A DNA stretch of 64,000 nt from Neospora caninum Liverpool (lineage: Eukaryota > Apicomplexa > Conoidasida > Eucoccidiorida > Sarcocystidae). The notes below the pieces were generated by a model, which saw only the letters and a list, made by a program, of their open reading frames with translations, was not told the origin of the DNA and made no database searches. A program made the translations under genes and the position numbers. Below, one piece after another: positions 24,501-35,581 of the stretch (position 1 is the stretch's first letter; each line of letters opens with the position of its first letter). The stretch is from contig NC_018394.1 in assembly GCF_000208865.1 (NCBI RefSeq), forward strand, positions 4,529,797 to 4,593,796, given 5' to 3'.

Positions 24501-25729
24501 GGCTCCACGTCTCTTTGTTTTTCCGGACATGCGTCATGCGTCCACATATATATATATATATGTATATATATATGTATATATGTATATATGTATATATGTA
24601 TATATATGTATATATATATGTATATATGTATATATATGTATATATATATATGGATGAGTATGGGGAGAACTGTGTATATTTGTGTGTATGTTTGTGGTCA
24701 GTAGATGCGTGAGTGTGACTGGAAGGTTGCGTGTGTATCTGTGGACGGATCTCGGAGTGTCTGTGCGAGTTTGTTTTGCAGCGCGTAGCAGAATACGAGC
24801 GACTTCGTTTGTCCTTTCAAGCAGACCCTCTGACGTTCAAGGCGTCGCCGCCGGGGGCGCTCGTTGCCGCCATCATGCGCGGGGCTCAGCGCGCACTCGA
24901 TCTGGAAGAAGTGGAGAAAATAACCGCCAGAAATGTGGAGAAGATTTTGATTCTCCACAACGCCGGAGACACCATCTGCGACGTGGGAGGCGCCGTGCAG
25001 TTTTTCGAGCGTCTAGGAGCTCGCGAGAAGGAAAGCCGTCGGCGCGAAGGCGAGAGAGAAAGCGGCGAGAGGCTCGGCAGCGAAGGAGCGCATGCAGGCC
25101 GGAAGGCTAAGGAGGTCGAGGAAGAAGGCGAGGCGGAGGGTGCACCCGAGAAGCGGCGGGGCGCGAACGCCCCTCAGAGGGCCTTGATTCTGCTGAATGT
25201 CGGAGCAACGGAGCAGAGAGGCGAGAAACGGGAAGAGTTCCGGACCGACCAGCGAAAGGACTTCGACGCATTTCTCGAGCGCGCGCGGGCCTCGCGGCAC
25301 AGGGACGCGCTGGACAGCCCACAGGGAGCAGAAGGCTCGCGAGGGGCACGGGGAGCTCGAGTCGGCGACAGCCGAGGCTCGCGCGAGCCGGCAAATCCTG
25401 CCGAAGGAAGACAGCCTACGAGGGCGGTCGGTTACCTGGGGGAGAGAGAGAAGGGGGGAAACGTAGAGCGCCTGACGAAGGGAAAGGTGGAGGAAGCGAG
25501 AGAGGCGCAGAAGGAAATCGTGACCTTCGTGGAGAACGTCGACGTGTGGCACAACCTCGCAAATGAGCCTGGACACGCAAACGTTTTCGCCCTTATCGAC
25601 GGCTGGCTCCAAGACGCAGACACAGAGAGAGAAAAGGTGCAAAGTGGGGAAAGACAGGCGGATCCCGCCGCAGGGTGCGCAGACAGAGGGGAGCGGCAAA
25701 CCACGCCGACGAAACCCGAATGCGCATGA
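21506..25729 (+). CDS. Large alpha/beta hydrolase, monoacylglycerol-lipase-like serine hydrolase
   Basis: Two exons, 21506-24415 and 24782-25729, joined in phase 0 (AAG|gtgcgc ... ttttgcag|CGC), encode 1285 residues, far longer than the roughly 300 of the family. The oxyanion-type HGYGEH is at 594-599, the nucleophile elbow GLSMGG gives Ser765, the acid is probably Asp1033 in HNAGDTICD and the base His1235 in NEPGHANV, so the triad is complete and in the usual order. The family hydrolyses acyl esters of monoglycerides or lysophospholipids. The first 590 residues are Ser/Pro/Arg-rich with poly-Ser; a leucine-rich stretch at about 18-32 could be a signal or anchor. Hydrophilic inserts separate the core blocks: a Ser-rich one after the HGYGEH block, another after the Ser elbow and another between Asp and His. 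The ATG has an A at -3. Substrate and location are unknown. Confidence 0.9.
24545..24651. repeat. Long TATATG/ATGT microsatellite filling an intron
   Basis: More than 100 bases of TATATGTATATA-type repeat, making up about a third of the hydrolase intron (24416-24781). Confidence 0.9.
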
Positions 25730-28700
25730 ACTGCGGAACGAGACTGCAAGCGGCAGAGGAAAAACTGCGAGGGAGAGGCGACGAGAGAAAAAAGAGAGGG
25801 AGCGAGGAGACAAGACAGAGAACTTAAGAGAGGGAGAGGTGAGCAAAGAAGAAGGGGGGAAGAGAGAAGAAGAGAGGGGAATAGAAGGATAACAGAGGGT
25901 CGAAGAGACAGGGAAAAAAAGGTTATGCATGGAGATCTCGAGGGACAAGACAGCCCACCGGGCGTGGGAAACGGGCCGTTACCTGTCAGAAGGACTCGGG
26001 ATTCTTTTGCTTCTGTGCGGCGTGTTCTACGTCGTTGGATCCTCAAGTCTTTTTGAAGCACGAAGTGTGTCTGTCTTCTTCCGAGAGGAAAAATGAGGAC
26101 ACCTCGACTTTGGTCGGAACACACGGTGAACCATCAGGGACGAACGACACACCCTGAGCGGGGCAGGGAGGCTTCTTTGGTGGGTTCTGTTTCGTTTGTT
26201 TGACAAGTTTCTTGTGATATTATCGTCACGTCTTCTGACTGCGCGCCTTTGTTCCTGCTCCCGGCTTCGTGTGGAGGATCCCGTTTCAAACCGCGCTTTT
26301 CCTCTCGCTGCAGTTTTCCGAAATGCAGGGATCCGTCTCAGCCACTCTATGTCGCCTCCTTCCGACTTTTTGTGTGGAAACGAGAGCCCGACAGATTCGT
26401 CAACATCCCGACGGGATGACACCCAAAACTGCATGCTTTCGTGCATCTTCTGTTTGACCGACTCTCACGCCCCAGATGCCTTTCCCTTCTTCTGCCTTCC
26501 GGTGGTATGCAAAGCATAGACATACGCATTTAATTATGCATGTATATATGTAGGTGTACGGATGTCCCCCTCGATCGCAACACGCATGGCGACAGCATCT
26601 TTCTTCCTCAAGGTGCCTAGATAGATGATAAACAAGCGTTTTTAACACAGATCCGGAATGCGTCGGAGAGGAGAACTCTCACCCTCCTGACATCTCCCGT
26701 GTCGACGGCAACGCTTCGCCTTATAGTGGGAGGCCGGTAGAACGCAATGGAACAGCCTGAGACTCACTTCATCTTTTCACGAAAAGTGCCAAAGGGGCTC
26801 GCTCGAGGAATGCCGCTGTCCCACGCGCGTGTCGCCTCTCCTCATCTAGACGCGCCAAGTCTTTGCGAAAGCTCCCCCGTCCTCTGCCCATGCGAGATTT
26901 CACCTCTCACCCCTTCGTTACAATTCTAGAAAACTCACGACGACTTGAGACGTCAGAGTCCCTCAGCCGCTCACAGAACTCAGTAGCGAGAGCGAGGTGG
27001 GCGCCTGTCGGAGAATCGGTGTTTGAGCATTCAGAAAACAGCGGAAACACGGACACACCGAGTATTGCGAGACCGTGTAGCTTTTTTCAGTTTGAAGGCA
27101 GATACCCTTCTGTGCCGAGGGTCCCGTTCCTGATCCTCCAGGCAGCGCCTGCGGCGTCTCCAATGACCGGAGTTCGTTTTCCATCACAGCTTTTGCCGCT
27201 CACCGCTCCACAGCTCTTGCCTACTATGCTAGAAAATACCATATGCAGGTACGATATGAAGTGGTGTTACGCACCGGTTGACTGGTATAGACTTTATCTG
27301 GGTGTGAAAGTTCCATCAAACCGAAAAGAGCTGAAGTCAAGACCACAAAGAGCCTGATTCCTGGCCCACCAACGCGCGCTTTCTCTTGGCCTTATTCGAT
27401 CTCTTACCCCACTACCACCCTTCCTTATCGCCAGCTTGTGCAAGTCCTCTAGTCTTTAACTCAGTTACGTATTTTATTGCCCTTCTGTACCAAACGATCT
27501 ACAGTCGTTCGCGCGCTGTCACCACGACCACGCCGCACGTTCTTGACACTCTAATCGATATCTTTGGTGCATTAACGGACGAAGCACCACCTCCCCTGTT
27601 CACTCCTTAGCGATTTATGCAAAACACTAGTGGTTCTGGGACTCTCTCGAGACATGTGCCTCAGTCTTTCCCTGTCCTGCTCGGATTCCTGAGTCCGTAC
27701 GTCGTCTGTTCTTGGCTGTTCGCGCTGTGTAGTACCCATTTTCTCTCCTCTCCACGACACCGACTGCTTGTTGAGACGGCCTGAAGAAAGGAAAATGCGT
27801 CAAAGCGGGGTGTCTGTTTTTTGTAGAGTAACGGTTTTTGTCGTCGAGGTTCAATCGAGTCTTGTGCGAATCGACGATTCTTCCTACATGCCCACCTGCT
27901 CTGTAACTGAGACCGCACTCACACCTCCTGGTTCAGAACCGGAATTCCTTTTTCGGGATTCAAAGAATCGACCGTTACATTCAGGAGCATACCGTTATAT
28001 TCGATGATCTTATGTGTTCACGTTCTAAGTAGATATTGTCTCTGTACACATGATACGCGATCCAGAACTGTATAACTCAAATCGAATAAACAGAGACATT
28101 ATAGTACCTAGGATGGGAGTTCGAGGCGATCCTTGCTCGGTTTCGTGTCCGAAGATTCGCGAGCTTTGTCATATAGGTCGAGAACGTGTTTTCCCTGTGA
28201 ATCACGTGGGAAACGCGGTTGGCGCTCGAGGTGATTCTAAGCACCGTAGACTCGGAGAAAAAACGCGTTTTCCGTCCATCTTTCTTCATGGTATTTCGAG
28301 CAACAAGCGTGTGGCCGGCGCAAACGACACATACAGAACTCAGATTACCTCGATCTTGCCGCCTTTTACCTTCTGTGACCCGGCGGTCGCGACTCGGCGC
28401 CCAGAGAGGGAGTTGCGCTCCTCGACAACTCTGTCAAGTTCCTTGTATCTAGTTATTTACTGCGTGAGAAGTAGCAGCAGGGTGGGAATTTAGGGTGTTG
28501 CATGCTATACATGCCTCTCGCGAACTTGATATTCTGTTCTAATTCCCCGTGGTAAACACAGTCAACGAATGGCGGAAGGAGGCGGACCCCCAATATAGAT
28601 GGGTACACAGTAGTTACCATATCCTCCGTACAAAGCCGGTCCCGACAAAATACTTAGGCCTATCTATTTATATTAACGATAATGGCTTTGGTACTGGTCT

Positions 28701-30046
28701 GTTCTCGAAACCATGCTAACACAATAGAACTTGGTTCCGGTAAACAAAGACATCGAAGATCTAACCAGGGGGCCACCCAAAAAGACCGCTCTGCACATGA
28801 ACACATAGATAGAGTTTGGGAGATTACACGGAAACCAGGATCTTTTTCGTTTCAGAGCCGCAACCTTTTTCGAGGTTCTTTGCGTCCACTCTTTCGAGCC
28901 CTTTTTTAAGGTTCCGAAAAAACGTGTAGATTCAAGCGAGAACCCTGAACCCAGGTTCCGCGAGTCGACGGGCTCGGTCGTTAAAACGGCTTATAAACGG
29001 GGAGACAGCAGCGGGGGCAGAAGAGAGAAGAGGAAGGGGAGCTGCACACGAGGAGGCACACATCGAAACGCACATCGAAGGAGACTCCGAAACAGGAAGA
29101 GACTTCGCGCCGTTTGCTTCTTTTCTCGGTTTATCTCGCTTGTCTCTCTCAGGAGGGAAGACGAAAAGACCGAGAACGGGACTGTGTGGGTGCCTGCTTC
29201 CGCCAACCTTTGAATCTGCCTACCCGTTGACCTCTCTCGTTTTCTCCCTGTTCCTCGTCCCCCTCTCATTTTCTCTGGGAACGTCAACTTGTAACGGCTT
29301 TTTCAAACGTCTTCTCTGCTCTCTCTCTTCTCCGTTTTGACATCCAAAGAGTGAAGAAAACGCCTGTTTTTGATACAGGCGCCCTCTTTCCGTCTTCCAT
29401 CGCCGCACATCTACAAACCTGTCCACGACGACTGTGTGCTCTTTCTTCTCAAGAAAATACGCTCTCCTTCCCTTCTTCGGCGGGGTGACCTGTATAAGGT
29501 GCACTACGCGTCTTCTTTTTTCTCTGCCTCCTCGTCGTCCACGAGGCTCTTGGGTGTCCCCGGCGCTCTTACGCCGCTCTCCTTGTCTTCTCGGCAAGGT
29601 CGTCGCCGTGCAAAAACCCGCCTGCCTCTCAAACTCGACACATCTTCTTTCTTTTCCTCGCTTCTTTCTTTTCTCGTGCCCACTTTCTCCCCGCGTGGGC
29701 TGCGCCTCTCTAGAGCATCGCGAGGCTGCCGTCTCCTCTCCGTTGTGGCGCCTATTCCAAAAGAGCTGAGAAGCTGCCTAGCATATCGTGCCCCCGAACC
29801 CGACTGTCTTCTTCAGTTCCTACTCAGGCTTGGCCCTCGAAATCCTTCCACTTCTCTGTGTCTCTCTTCTTCCCTTCTCTCTGCGCCTCGCGTGTTTCTG
29901 CTGCTCCGTTGTTTTTTCCGCACTTCGACCCGGTCTCTGTTCTCTGCTCTTTCCTGGCGCCTGCACTGCGCCACTGAACACTGCGTTCTGTCCGTCTCTC
30001 GCTTTGAAACGGGAAGCTCTCTTCTTCCGACTCGTTTTTCGACAAG
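25730..30046. other. Intergenic between hydrolase and prefoldin genes; no gene seen
   Basis: The left end (25730-26100) should be the hydrolase 3' flank. From about 26.5 to 28.9 kb the sequence is visibly richer in A+T than the neighbouring exons and has only short frames (under 170 codons) with no domains or spliceable pattern. From about 29.0 to 30.0 kb the plus strand becomes CT-rich, consistent with the promoter and leader of the prefoldin gene. Confidence 0.45.
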
Positions 30047-33000
30047 ATGACTCCTGCAACAGCGGCGAGAGGCGGAAACGCAGGAGGCTGCGCTGTGGAG
30101 CCCTCAGAAGTTGTAAGGCTTGTCTATCCAGTTTTCCCGCTGGTTTCCCTCTTCCCCGCAGCATCTCGAGTCTCTCCTCTTCTCTCCCGTTTCTGTTTCC
30201 GTCTTTCCAGTTTCCTCGCGTGTCTTTTCTGCGGTCCACGCCTTCGCCTTCTCGCAAGGTCTTGCCTCGAGAAACCGCTTGCGTTTCTCTCGAGTCTTCT
30301 GTTTTTCAGTGGACATGGGCTCTCGGATGTATCGAAGGGAGTGTAAAACGTTCAACACACTCGGGGGGGTTCGTTTCACGTCGGAGGGAAGAGTCTCCCG
30401 TCCCTTTCCGGGGAAGGTTACCTGGCAAAGATGTGTCAACGGACTGTGTTCAAAACCTGTGTATCAGTATGTACATGTGATGGAAAATCGAAAGGGCAAA
30501 CCGCTATGGGTAAATATATATATATATATATACATATACGCATGTTTATTGTGGGCAAAAAAGGAAGTCTCTGGCCGAGGAATACACGATCCTTACACAA
30601 ACGCAAATATATATATATGTGCGCATACTAGTAGAGTATGGAGAATAGTGGATATAGAAGATTGTAGGCGTGTGGGCACATGCTTATGTGGAGAGAGAAA
30701 AGCACGCGTGGTTGCGGGGAATTGGAACGTCCAGCGATACCCAACTTGCATGAATCGGAGGTTTGTTTTCCTGATGCCTTTGGGCGTCCTCGTTTTGCCA
30801 AATGTGTATGTCCCCTCGGTCTCCTCGCTTTTTTGGACCTTCAGTCCGAAACGAAAAGAAGGGGAGTCTCTGACCGTCTGCCGATCTTCTTGGACCCCTT
30901 CGACCTATCCTCTCCTATCGTCTGTGTCTCTCTCCTCTGTGTCCTGCGCCGATCCTGCAGGCGCCCTTGACCACTGACGACTTCACGATCCAGGACGAGC
31001 AGGAGGCGGGGCACCGCAAGATTCCAAAGGCGAAATTTATTGTAAGCGCTCGCGCAAAACACAGGAAACGAGGAAACCCTCGGCGAGGCAGCACCTTTCG
31101 AATGTCCGCCGCAGGAAGCGACTCTCTCTTCGCGCGGTCCGCCAGGCACACATCGGAGTTTAGCCGGAAAAAGAGTGCAAAATGTGTTGCCTAGTCGAGT
31201 GCAGAGTCTGTTGCCTACTCGAGGTAGGCGCTGCAGCCTCCACAGAGGCGTCTCCGCCCTCCCGAGCGAGAGGAGCGCGCGTGGGCGTCGGCGCGTCGCT
31301 CTGTCACCATGTGGCGCGAAGAGGAGAAAACGGAGGAGAACCGACGACTTGCGTTTCGCTTTCGCGGCGGGGTTCCAGGAAAGTTTTTTTGCCTCTTCTC
31401 TTTTCGCGGGAGAAAGCGGGTGTCGCGGGATGGCGAGGAGAAAAAGCGAAGAACGCGCCTGTGGTCTCCTGTGTGCCTTTTTTTGCAGCGAAGCGTAGAG
31501 CAGTTCGTGGGGCTGCAAAACCCCGGGCATGTCGAGGCGGTTGCCAGGGAACTTCTCATGTGAGGCGGTGGAGCGCGCGAGGCGCGAAAGGGGGAAAGGC
31601 GCCGACTAGAAAAGAGCTGGAGAGAGCGGCCCCGAGCTGGAAAACGCGAAGGCTGCGGACGCGAAAAGGCCGCCGGGGGGTTTTAACCAACCGAAGATCT
31701 CCACGAGAGAGACGGGACAATCAGAGAGACGAGAAGGAACAGGGAGGCGAGGACGTCGCCGAGATGATAACGTGGAGAGGAAGAGGAGGGAGGAAAGGCG
31801 AAAGAGTCCTCGAAGACAAGTTTTGCGAGGGAAGGAAGATTGCCGTTCCTGTAGTCGATCGGGGCCTCTTTGTCTTTCCTGTGTCTTCTTGCTGTCATTT
31901 CCCTTTTGTTTTGAAGCTGTGAAAAGCCAGTTTCTGGAGAAGCGGGCGACACAGTCCCCTACCGCGCGTGTGTCCTGTGATGGATTTCTCAGGAAATACC
32001 GCTACATGGAGCAGGCGATTCAGAGGCAGAGTGAAGTTCTTCTCGCGAAAATCGGCGACATGGAAGAGGCGCTCTCGGCCGTAAAGAAACTGAAGCACCA
32101 AAAGGCAAGCGGGCTGAAGAAGAGAAGCGGGGGACGGGAAAGAAGGCGCCGTTGTGGAGGGACAGATTTCCAGCATTTCTCTGAGGTTTTGCGCGCGATT
32201 TGCAAAAGTAGGACAAGAAAGGTGGGAAGGAATTCGCTGGAGTGCCGCGGTCGTCTGCTGCCGTTCACCAGAAAACGGGGGAACGCGACGGCAAGCCAGG
32301 AAGTTCTTCTCGCTATGCAACACGGAAACAAAGGAAATGCAAGAAAGGGCGGGGAGCGTCGCGTTTTTTCCATGTGATAACGCGGTCTGTCTCTGTCGAG
32401 CACAAAGGCGCGTGCCGAACGTGCACCATTTCCCTGTCGTTTTTTCTCTCTTGTTCGCGTTTAGGAAAAGGCGAAGGACGCTGCAGATCCCAAGGAGGCA
32501 GAACTCAAAACCTACTTCGAACTCGCCGACACACTGCATGCAGAGGCCATCATTCCGCCCACCGACTCAGTTTGTCTCTGGCTCGGGGTGCGTTTTCGCC
32601 CCTGTGATAAAGAAGAACCACGACCTACAAAGGAAAAACACGCAGCGTCCAGATCGACCTTCGGCGAGGACTTTGTCTCACGAAAAACATCTCTCTCTAC
32701 GTGTTTTGGTGTATATGTCTTAGTTAAAACTGAGGGCCTCTACGTTCCGAGTCTCGGGACTTCACAAAGAGAGACACAGTAGGGCAAGGGAACCCCCCCC
32801 TTTGTTTTTCGCTGGTATTTCGCCTTCTGCAGTAAGGTCCCACGGCCCCCACGCATGCATACGCATGCATGAATATAAATTATGTATTTATCTTTGTACA
32901 CATCTACACATATAAATGTATATAAGTACGTACATCTATATATATTTAGATGTGTATACATGCATCTGTTTCCATCTACGGGCATACTTGAAAAGGTGTT

Positions 33001-33904
33001 TCATTTGTCTGTTGAGTGCATTGGTCGACCGCTTTTTTGCAGGCGAATGTCGTCATGGAATACTCGCTCGATGAAGCCGAGACGCTGTTGACGAACAACG
33101 TGGAAACGGCGAAGAAGACCCGCGCTGCAGCGGTGAGGAAATGGGGTTTCTCGTGCTTTTCAGTGGGCGTCTCTGTGCGTCGTGTTCTTCCTGTCCAGTG
33201 CCTTGTGAGTCTTTTCCTGGTCTTCCACGGGGCTGTCTTTGCCCTCGCGGGTCAGGGTGGTGGGGCCCTGTGTGTCGTTCTCTTTCTCTCTGAAGCAAAG
33301 GAGGAGTCGGTTCGCGTCTTGTTTGTTTTCTTCCGTTTCAGGTGGAAGACCTCCAGCGCCTGCGGACGCAGATCACCGTTACTGAGGTGAACGTCGCTCG
33401 GATCCACAACTACGGCGTGAAGAAGAACCAAGAAGCCAAAGGTGGGCCGAAAACGTGTTGAACCAAAGACGCAGGAGTTTTGTTCTTGAGCAAACAGAAT
33501 CAGAGGATATGTGCGGCGCCCCATCCTTACGCATCAATCAGACACTGGCGGGGCTGTCGCTGTGTATAGGCGAAACGCCCGTTCGGTGACTTGGAGGAGG
33601 CTGTCGCTATCCAGCTCTATTCCGTCGTCGTCTTTCCACCTTGTATGACTCGAATGTGCGGGCATACCTATGAGTCTGCCTGCGGTGTCTCTCGTGTCTC
33701 TTCTCCCACGGATTGCGCTGCGCGTTCCGTCGCAGGGTGTGTAGCTTGCGAATCCACCTGCAGAGAGCCCGGTGGTAGATCTTCCACGCTTCTATCCCGT
33801 GTGTGTCATCGGCGCGCTTGTCTTTCGGTCTCTCTGTCTTCCCATCTTTGCGTCCATTTCCATGTTCTGGTTCTGTTTGTCCAGGCAAACGGGAATCTGC
33901 GTGA
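30047..33904 (+). CDS. PFDN3: Prefoldin subunit 3 (VBP1-type alpha subunit)
   Basis: Subunit of the hexameric cytosolic prefoldin co-chaperone, which hands nascent tubulin and actin to the CCT chaperonin. Eight exons: 30047-30112, 30961-31041, 31489-31559, 31993-32104, 32465-32587, 33043-33132, 33342-33441 and 33885-33904, giving about 220 residues, near the 190-200 usual for the family. The order matches human VBP1: an N-terminal acidic lead ending IPKAKFI, the first helix (KYRYMEQAI), the conserved middle FELADTLHAEA..PPTDSVCLWLGANV with the two beta hairpins, and the second helix ending TEVNVARIHNYGVKKNQ. All junctions keep frame. The intron after exon 4 appears to use a GC donor (AAG|gcaagc); a GT site 24 bases upstream (GCC|gtaaag) would also keep frame but would delete eight coiled-coil residues. 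The Ala/Gly-rich first 22 residues are an extension. Confidence 0.95.
30513..30538. repeat. (AT)n microsatellite in prefoldin intron 1
   Basis: AT dinucleotide run passing into TACATATACG, within the first intron of the prefoldin gene. Confidence 0.8.
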
Positions 33905-35206
33905 GTCAGTTCATCCGCCTGCCGGCCTTCGCTGAGAACGGAGGTAAAAATCTCGAGACCCGAGTTCGCTGGACCGTCAAATGGTGCTCGACGGGGAGTC
34001 ATCCTCTTCTCCCTGCTCTTCCGTCGCGTTCGCGTTCCGCTCTTGATCATTGGTGCTTCCTCGTTCGGCCTGTCAAACTGCTCGTCTCTGCCGTCTGCGC
34101 TGTCTCCTTTCGTCTCTCTTCCCGTCTCTTTGTTTTCAGTTTTCCCTCTGTGCGAGATTTCGACTGTCGCCTGAATTGTGTTTGCGCGAGAGATTCCGGC
34201 TTGCTCGCTTCTTTGGCCTTTCGACTGCAACTCTTTTGTCCCGTGTGCGAATGTTGATTCGCTCTCGGTGTCCCCTTTCATTCCGGACCAAGCGCATGCA
34301 GCCTGAGTTCATTAGTGTGCGCTTACTTCGTGTAGTTCTGGCCTCTCTTCGTCGTTCTCTTCCGATATCCTTCGCGTCACTGTGTTGCCGTCTCTCCTGT
34401 GAATGGTGCCCTCGTCAGTTCCGCTCTCCGTGTTTTTTTTGGGCTCAAAACGACCCCAGGAAAGAGAAGAGCATGTGACAGTTTCCTCTGCGGCAAACAC
34501 TCGTCGTTTGCAGCTCCTTTGGTACCGGGATTCTGAGTCGAGCAGTCGCGCTACTGAAGTCACAAACTTCTCGATGCATGCATCGGCACCACAGCTGTTT
34601 CTTCGCGCCTCCCGAGGAGCAGTGGTTCCCAGAAGCGCCACTTTTTCTGCGTTTTCGCTGCGCTGCCGAAACGCTTTTGTGGGGACCATGTTTTGAACGC
34701 GGTCCGAGTGTCGGTGAGCAAAATGAAATGGGTGAAAAGGACTGTCACTTGGTCTCTCTTAGCTAGTTTAAGCCAGTCTACCAAAGAAACGCGCTTTTCA
34801 AAAAACACAAAGACAGCTCGGACGGATGCGGCGTGCACAACTTTCGAGGACGTGGGCACTCAAGGTTTCTTCCGTGTCCCACCACGGAAAAACAGAAGCA
34901 CAGCCCAGAGCAGTGCCCGTCGATAGCTCTGTTGTAAAGGCACATAAATCGCGCCCCGTTGGGACGCCGACTGCACGTTAGTAGCGCGAAGAGCTAGCTT
35001 CCACCTGAGGCGAGTTTACCCTCTGCATAGGTCACCGGCGCTTAAAGACAAGTCGCTTCCATGTCACATATACATACAGAGCAGAATATTTCTCGGCTTC
35101 CTCTCCCCTTCTGCCGTTCTCTTTTTGCCCCACTCATTCGTTTGCTCTTGCTGCATGCCTTCCTCCCGATTCCCTGCTTGCTCTGATCTGTTTGCGTTTC
35201 CAATTA
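33905..35206. other. Intergenic between two convergent genes
   Basis: This is the 3' flank of the prefoldin gene (+) and of the truncated dehydrogenase gene (-). A palindromic TGCATGCA lies at 34575-34582. Frames here have no domains; the long ones lie in CT-rich sequence and have the composition that produces by itself. Confidence 0.5.
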
Positions 35207-35323
35207 CTAGTGCGCCCCACCGACACAAACATACTTAATTTGTGTGTATTCGTCCAGACCGTATATCGATCCTTCGCGTCCGACGCCCGACTCTTTGATT
35301 CCGCCAAACGGGTGCCTCAGCTG
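35207..35323 (-). CDS. Succinate-semialdehyde dehydrogenase-like ALDH, C-terminal exon only (truncated at assembly gap)
   Basis: Reading from the gap edge toward lower coordinates, the minus strand encodes about 38 residues with the block [16 protein letters not shown], then [11 protein letters not shown] and a short VCVGG end before a TAG. PFGG-x-K-x-SG-x-GREGS followed by G-x-(D/E)-x-Y-x-x-x-KY is the C-terminal signature of NAD(P)-dependent aldehyde dehydrogenases, and the exact form, including YGLDEY and the short C-terminus, resembles SSADH/GabD, the last enzyme of the GABA shunt. The catalytic Cys/Glu and NAD-binding regions, about 450 residues, are absent: the gap begins at 35324, and no ALDH sequence appears on its other side. 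The bases CTGAGG at the gap edge may lie just inside an acceptor (cag|CTG). Confidence 0.85.
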   Translation of the reverse strand, partial: QLRHPFGGIKESGVGREGSIYGLDEYTQIKYVCVGGAH

Positions 35324-35423
35324 NNNNNNNNNNNNNNNNNNNNNNNNNNNNNNNNNNNNNNNNNNNNNNNNNNNNNNNNNNNNNNNNNNNNNNNNNNNNN
35401 NNNNNNNNNNNNNNNNNNNNNNN
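35324..35423. other. Assembly gap (100 N)
   Basis: Exactly 100 N, the conventional placeholder for a gap of unknown length. It separates the last exon of a minus-strand ALDH from a plus-strand gene that also lacks its first exon, so the real missing sequence should be several kilobases or the join may be wrong. Confidence 0.97.
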
Positions 35424-35581
35424 CCGCCCCCCCCTCCGCCACACTCTTCCTCTCTGCGTCTTCTCAGCCGTTTGAATTTTCTCGTGTTCTCCCTTCCGCC
35501 GTCTGGTTTGCCTCTCCGCCTGCCTCTCTGCCTGCTGGGTGGTGCATGTCCGTGGGGGCCTTTCTGTCTGTTTTTTTGCAG

